Assembly (NCBI GenBank): GCA_945875585.1
Contig: CAMCLK010000020.1
Span: forward strand, 1-64,000
Length of the DNA: 64,000 bases
Direction: 5' to 3'
Source: Candidatus Kuenenia stuttgartensis
GTDB lineage: Bacteria > Planctomycetota > Planctomycetia > Gemmatales > Gemmataceae
In this document: piece by piece, positions 62,917 to 64,000 of the stretch
Numbering within the stretch: the first letter of the stretch is position 1
Layout: every line of letters begins with the position of its first letter
The notes under the pieces: model-generated
Told to the model about the DNA's origin: nothing
The model's input: the letters and a program-made list of their open reading frames with translations, nothing else
The model's database searches: none
Position numbers and translations under genes: made by a program

Positions 62917-63297
62917 TCAAGAAGGAAGGTCAAGGTTGAGAGCAAGGCCCAACAGTCGTCGGCCCAACAATATAAATCCAATGACAACTGCAAATCCGGA
63001 AGCTAGTAGGACTGCCCCAGCAGCAACATCAAGAGCCGGCCAGAAACGCTCCCGCTCGATTTCCGGAAATCCGCGTACAAATGTTTCGATTGCGCTGTTA
63101 ATCAATTCGGTCACCATGACGCCACCAATGCACAGAAGAAGAATGCACCATTCAAGATAGATGCACCGCAGAGCAACAGCCAATACAGCGACAACCGCTG
63201 CTGCCAGAAAGTGAAAAGTGAAACTGGAATGCCCGTGAATGCCATGGACAACACCAAAAATAGCGCATTTGAATTTATGATACCACGTCCTTCGCAT
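62917..63297 (-). CDS. dgkA: Diacylglycerol/undecaprenol kinase-like membrane protein
   Basis: Small membrane kinase of 126 residues with three transmembrane segments. The signature ELINSAIETFVRGFPEIERE followed by ALDVAAGAVLLASGF matches the prokaryotic DagK family. It phosphorylates diacylglycerol or undecaprenol in the inner membrane. ATG 63297 lies about nine bases after AGGA and is preferred to GTG 63318, which lacks a ribosome site. It lies between the beta-barrel gene and the peptidase gene on the same strand. Confidence 0.92.
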   Translation of the reverse strand: MRRTWYHKFKCAIFGVVHGIHGHSSFTFHFLAAAVVAVLAVALRCIYLEWCILLLCIGGVMVTELINSAIETFVRGFPEIERERFWPALDVAAGAVLLASGFAVVIGFILLGRRLLGLALNLDLPS

Positions 63298-63341
63298 CAA
63301 TAAAAATCCTGATTGCACTATTAGGAGCGCATCAAATCCAG

Positions 63342-64000
63342 TTATCTGGCACCCAACAGGGACGTCGAGGAAACAGCAGAAGTGCGCTTGAGCATACTCG
63401 CGACAACACGGGGTAACACTTCAAAAGTGAATCCGAAATTGTTCTGCATGGCGTTATAGGTGAATCCCAGATTGATTTGCGCATCCTTGCCAGTCCTGCT
63501 GAAAATCAGGGAGTTGGCCAATGCCATCTGTGTTCCCACATCATAGCTTGTAAACGCCGAAATAGCGTACTTGGGACTGAACGTGTACGTCACACCAGCA
63601 GTGATCGGTTTGCTGCCAACAGGCTCAATCTGCCTGTACCCCAAAAACAAGTTTGTGCGATCGGATCGATTAAAATAAGCACCAACCCCTACAACTTGGG
63701 CTCCATTGTCGATCGGATCAACCCAACCTGAGCTTACAAGTGACGTTCTGTCACCAATGTTCCAGAGGAAGTCGTACTGAAGAAAAGCCCAACTTGATCC
63801 GAAGTTTTGGCTTTGCTCTGGAAACGCTGAAGCTGAAAGATCCAGTACCATCCAGTCAACAACATGCTGACTACCAGGGAAGCCACGCTTTGTTTGGAGC
63901 CGCTGCATCAAATCCAATTGAAATACCTGAACCGCATCCAGAGTGTCATAGCGATTATCAAGTGTGCGCCGAATTGCATAAGTTGTTGGGTCGTAGAGCG
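63342..64000 (-). CDS. Probable outer-membrane beta-barrel protein, N-terminus cut by window edge
   Basis: The last 219 codons of a longer gene; the frame is open to base 64000. Alternating strands with aromatic girdles (VDPIDNGAQVVGVGAYFNRS, TNLFLGYRQIEPVGSKPITA, GVTYTFSPKYAISAFTSYD, INLGFTYNAMQNNFGFTF) indicate a beta-barrel. It resembles the C-terminal half of LptD-like or other large outer-membrane proteins, but no distinctive motif confirms that. The dgkA-like gene begins 44 bases after its stop. Confidence 0.7.
   Translation of the reverse strand, partial: LYDPTTYAIRRTLDNRYDTLDAVQVFQLDLMQRLQTKRGFPGSQHVVDWMVLDLSASAFPEQSQNFGSSWAFLQYDFLWNIGDRTSLVSSGWVDPIDNGAQVVGVGAYFNRSDRTNLFLGYRQIEPVGSKPITAGVTYTFSPKYAISAFTSYDVGTQMALANSLIFSRTGKDAQINLGFTYNAMQNNFGFTFEVLPRVVASMLKRTSAVSSTSLLGAR

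Noticed and set aside
1-64000. tRNA, rRNA, CRISPR arrays, insertion sequences, prophage
   Set aside because: I looked for T-loop-like sequence, regular short repeats, transposase motifs and phage structural genes and found none.

Overview
The window looks like chromosomal DNA of a planctomycete (phylum Planctomycetota) of intermediate G+C. The evidence is a DUF1501 protein with a Tat signal, a DUF1080 protein, several AP-endonuclease-type sugar phosphate isomerases, a Gfo/Idh/MocA oxidoreductase, a FlgI-like Tat lipoprotein with HEAT-like repeats, an Hsp70 with an extended C-terminus, and bacterial genes of tetrahydromethanopterin/methanofuran-linked C1 metabolism. I see no phage, insertion sequence, CRISPR array, tRNA or rRNA. 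No gap between genes exceeds 300 bases.

Layout. 1-1.3 kb: 3' part of a minus-strand glucose-6-phosphate dehydrogenase. 1.4-5.0 kb: an overlapping plus-strand trio of periplasmic-binding-fold protein, membrane histidine kinase and LOG-type phosphoribohydrolase. 5.1-8.0 kb: an unrecognised small protein coupled to a large P-loop ATPase. 8.0-11 kb: folC, a secreted coiled-coil protein and a cupin. 11-14.6 kb: smc (minus). 14.7-23.9 kb: FlgI/HEAT lipoprotein and a carbohydrate-turnover block (DUF1080, two TIM-barrel isomerases, DUF1501, Gfo/Idh, phosphomannose-isomerase-like cupin, RidA). 23.9-29.6 kb: a degenerate FadB-like protein, purC and an Hsp70. 29.8-32.7 kb: a DUF3568 lipoprotein and three H4MPT/methanofuran genes. 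32.9-35.6 kb: alkB-like, an orphan membrane protein, a frameshifted small gene and scpA.

43.4-35.6 kb on the minus strand is a long co-directional run: rpmF, plsX, fabD, acpP, fabF, an ArsC-family selenoprotein, a methyltransferase, a ComEA-like HhH protein and uvrB. 43.5-47.6 kb: dgt-like, PIN/TRAM membrane protein, TPR-like secreted protein, CDF transporter. 47.9-55.1 kb: small secreted protein, ispD, sugar isomerase, superoxide dismutase, lipoprotein, degenerate GH38-like protein, Gly/Pro/Tyr-rich secreted protein, purine nucleoside phosphorylase. 55.2-60.7 kb: OBG/TGS GTPase, polytopic membrane protein, membrane-anchored protein phosphatase, MFS transporter, YkgJ-type Cys-cluster protein. 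60.7-64 kb (minus): lexA, M20 peptidase, dgkA-like kinase and the 3' end of a probable outer-membrane beta-barrel gene.

Most notable: the ArsC-family gene at 39084-39440 has an in-frame UGA in a UxxC motif. A hairpin with a GGUC apical loop follows 33 nt downstream, matching a bacterial SECIS element. Next in interest are the small-protein/ATPase pair at 5.1-8.0 kb, the binding-protein/kinase pair at 1.4-4.4 kb, the methanofuran genes, and a lexA promoter with a GAAC-N4-GTTC operator inside its 17-base spacer.
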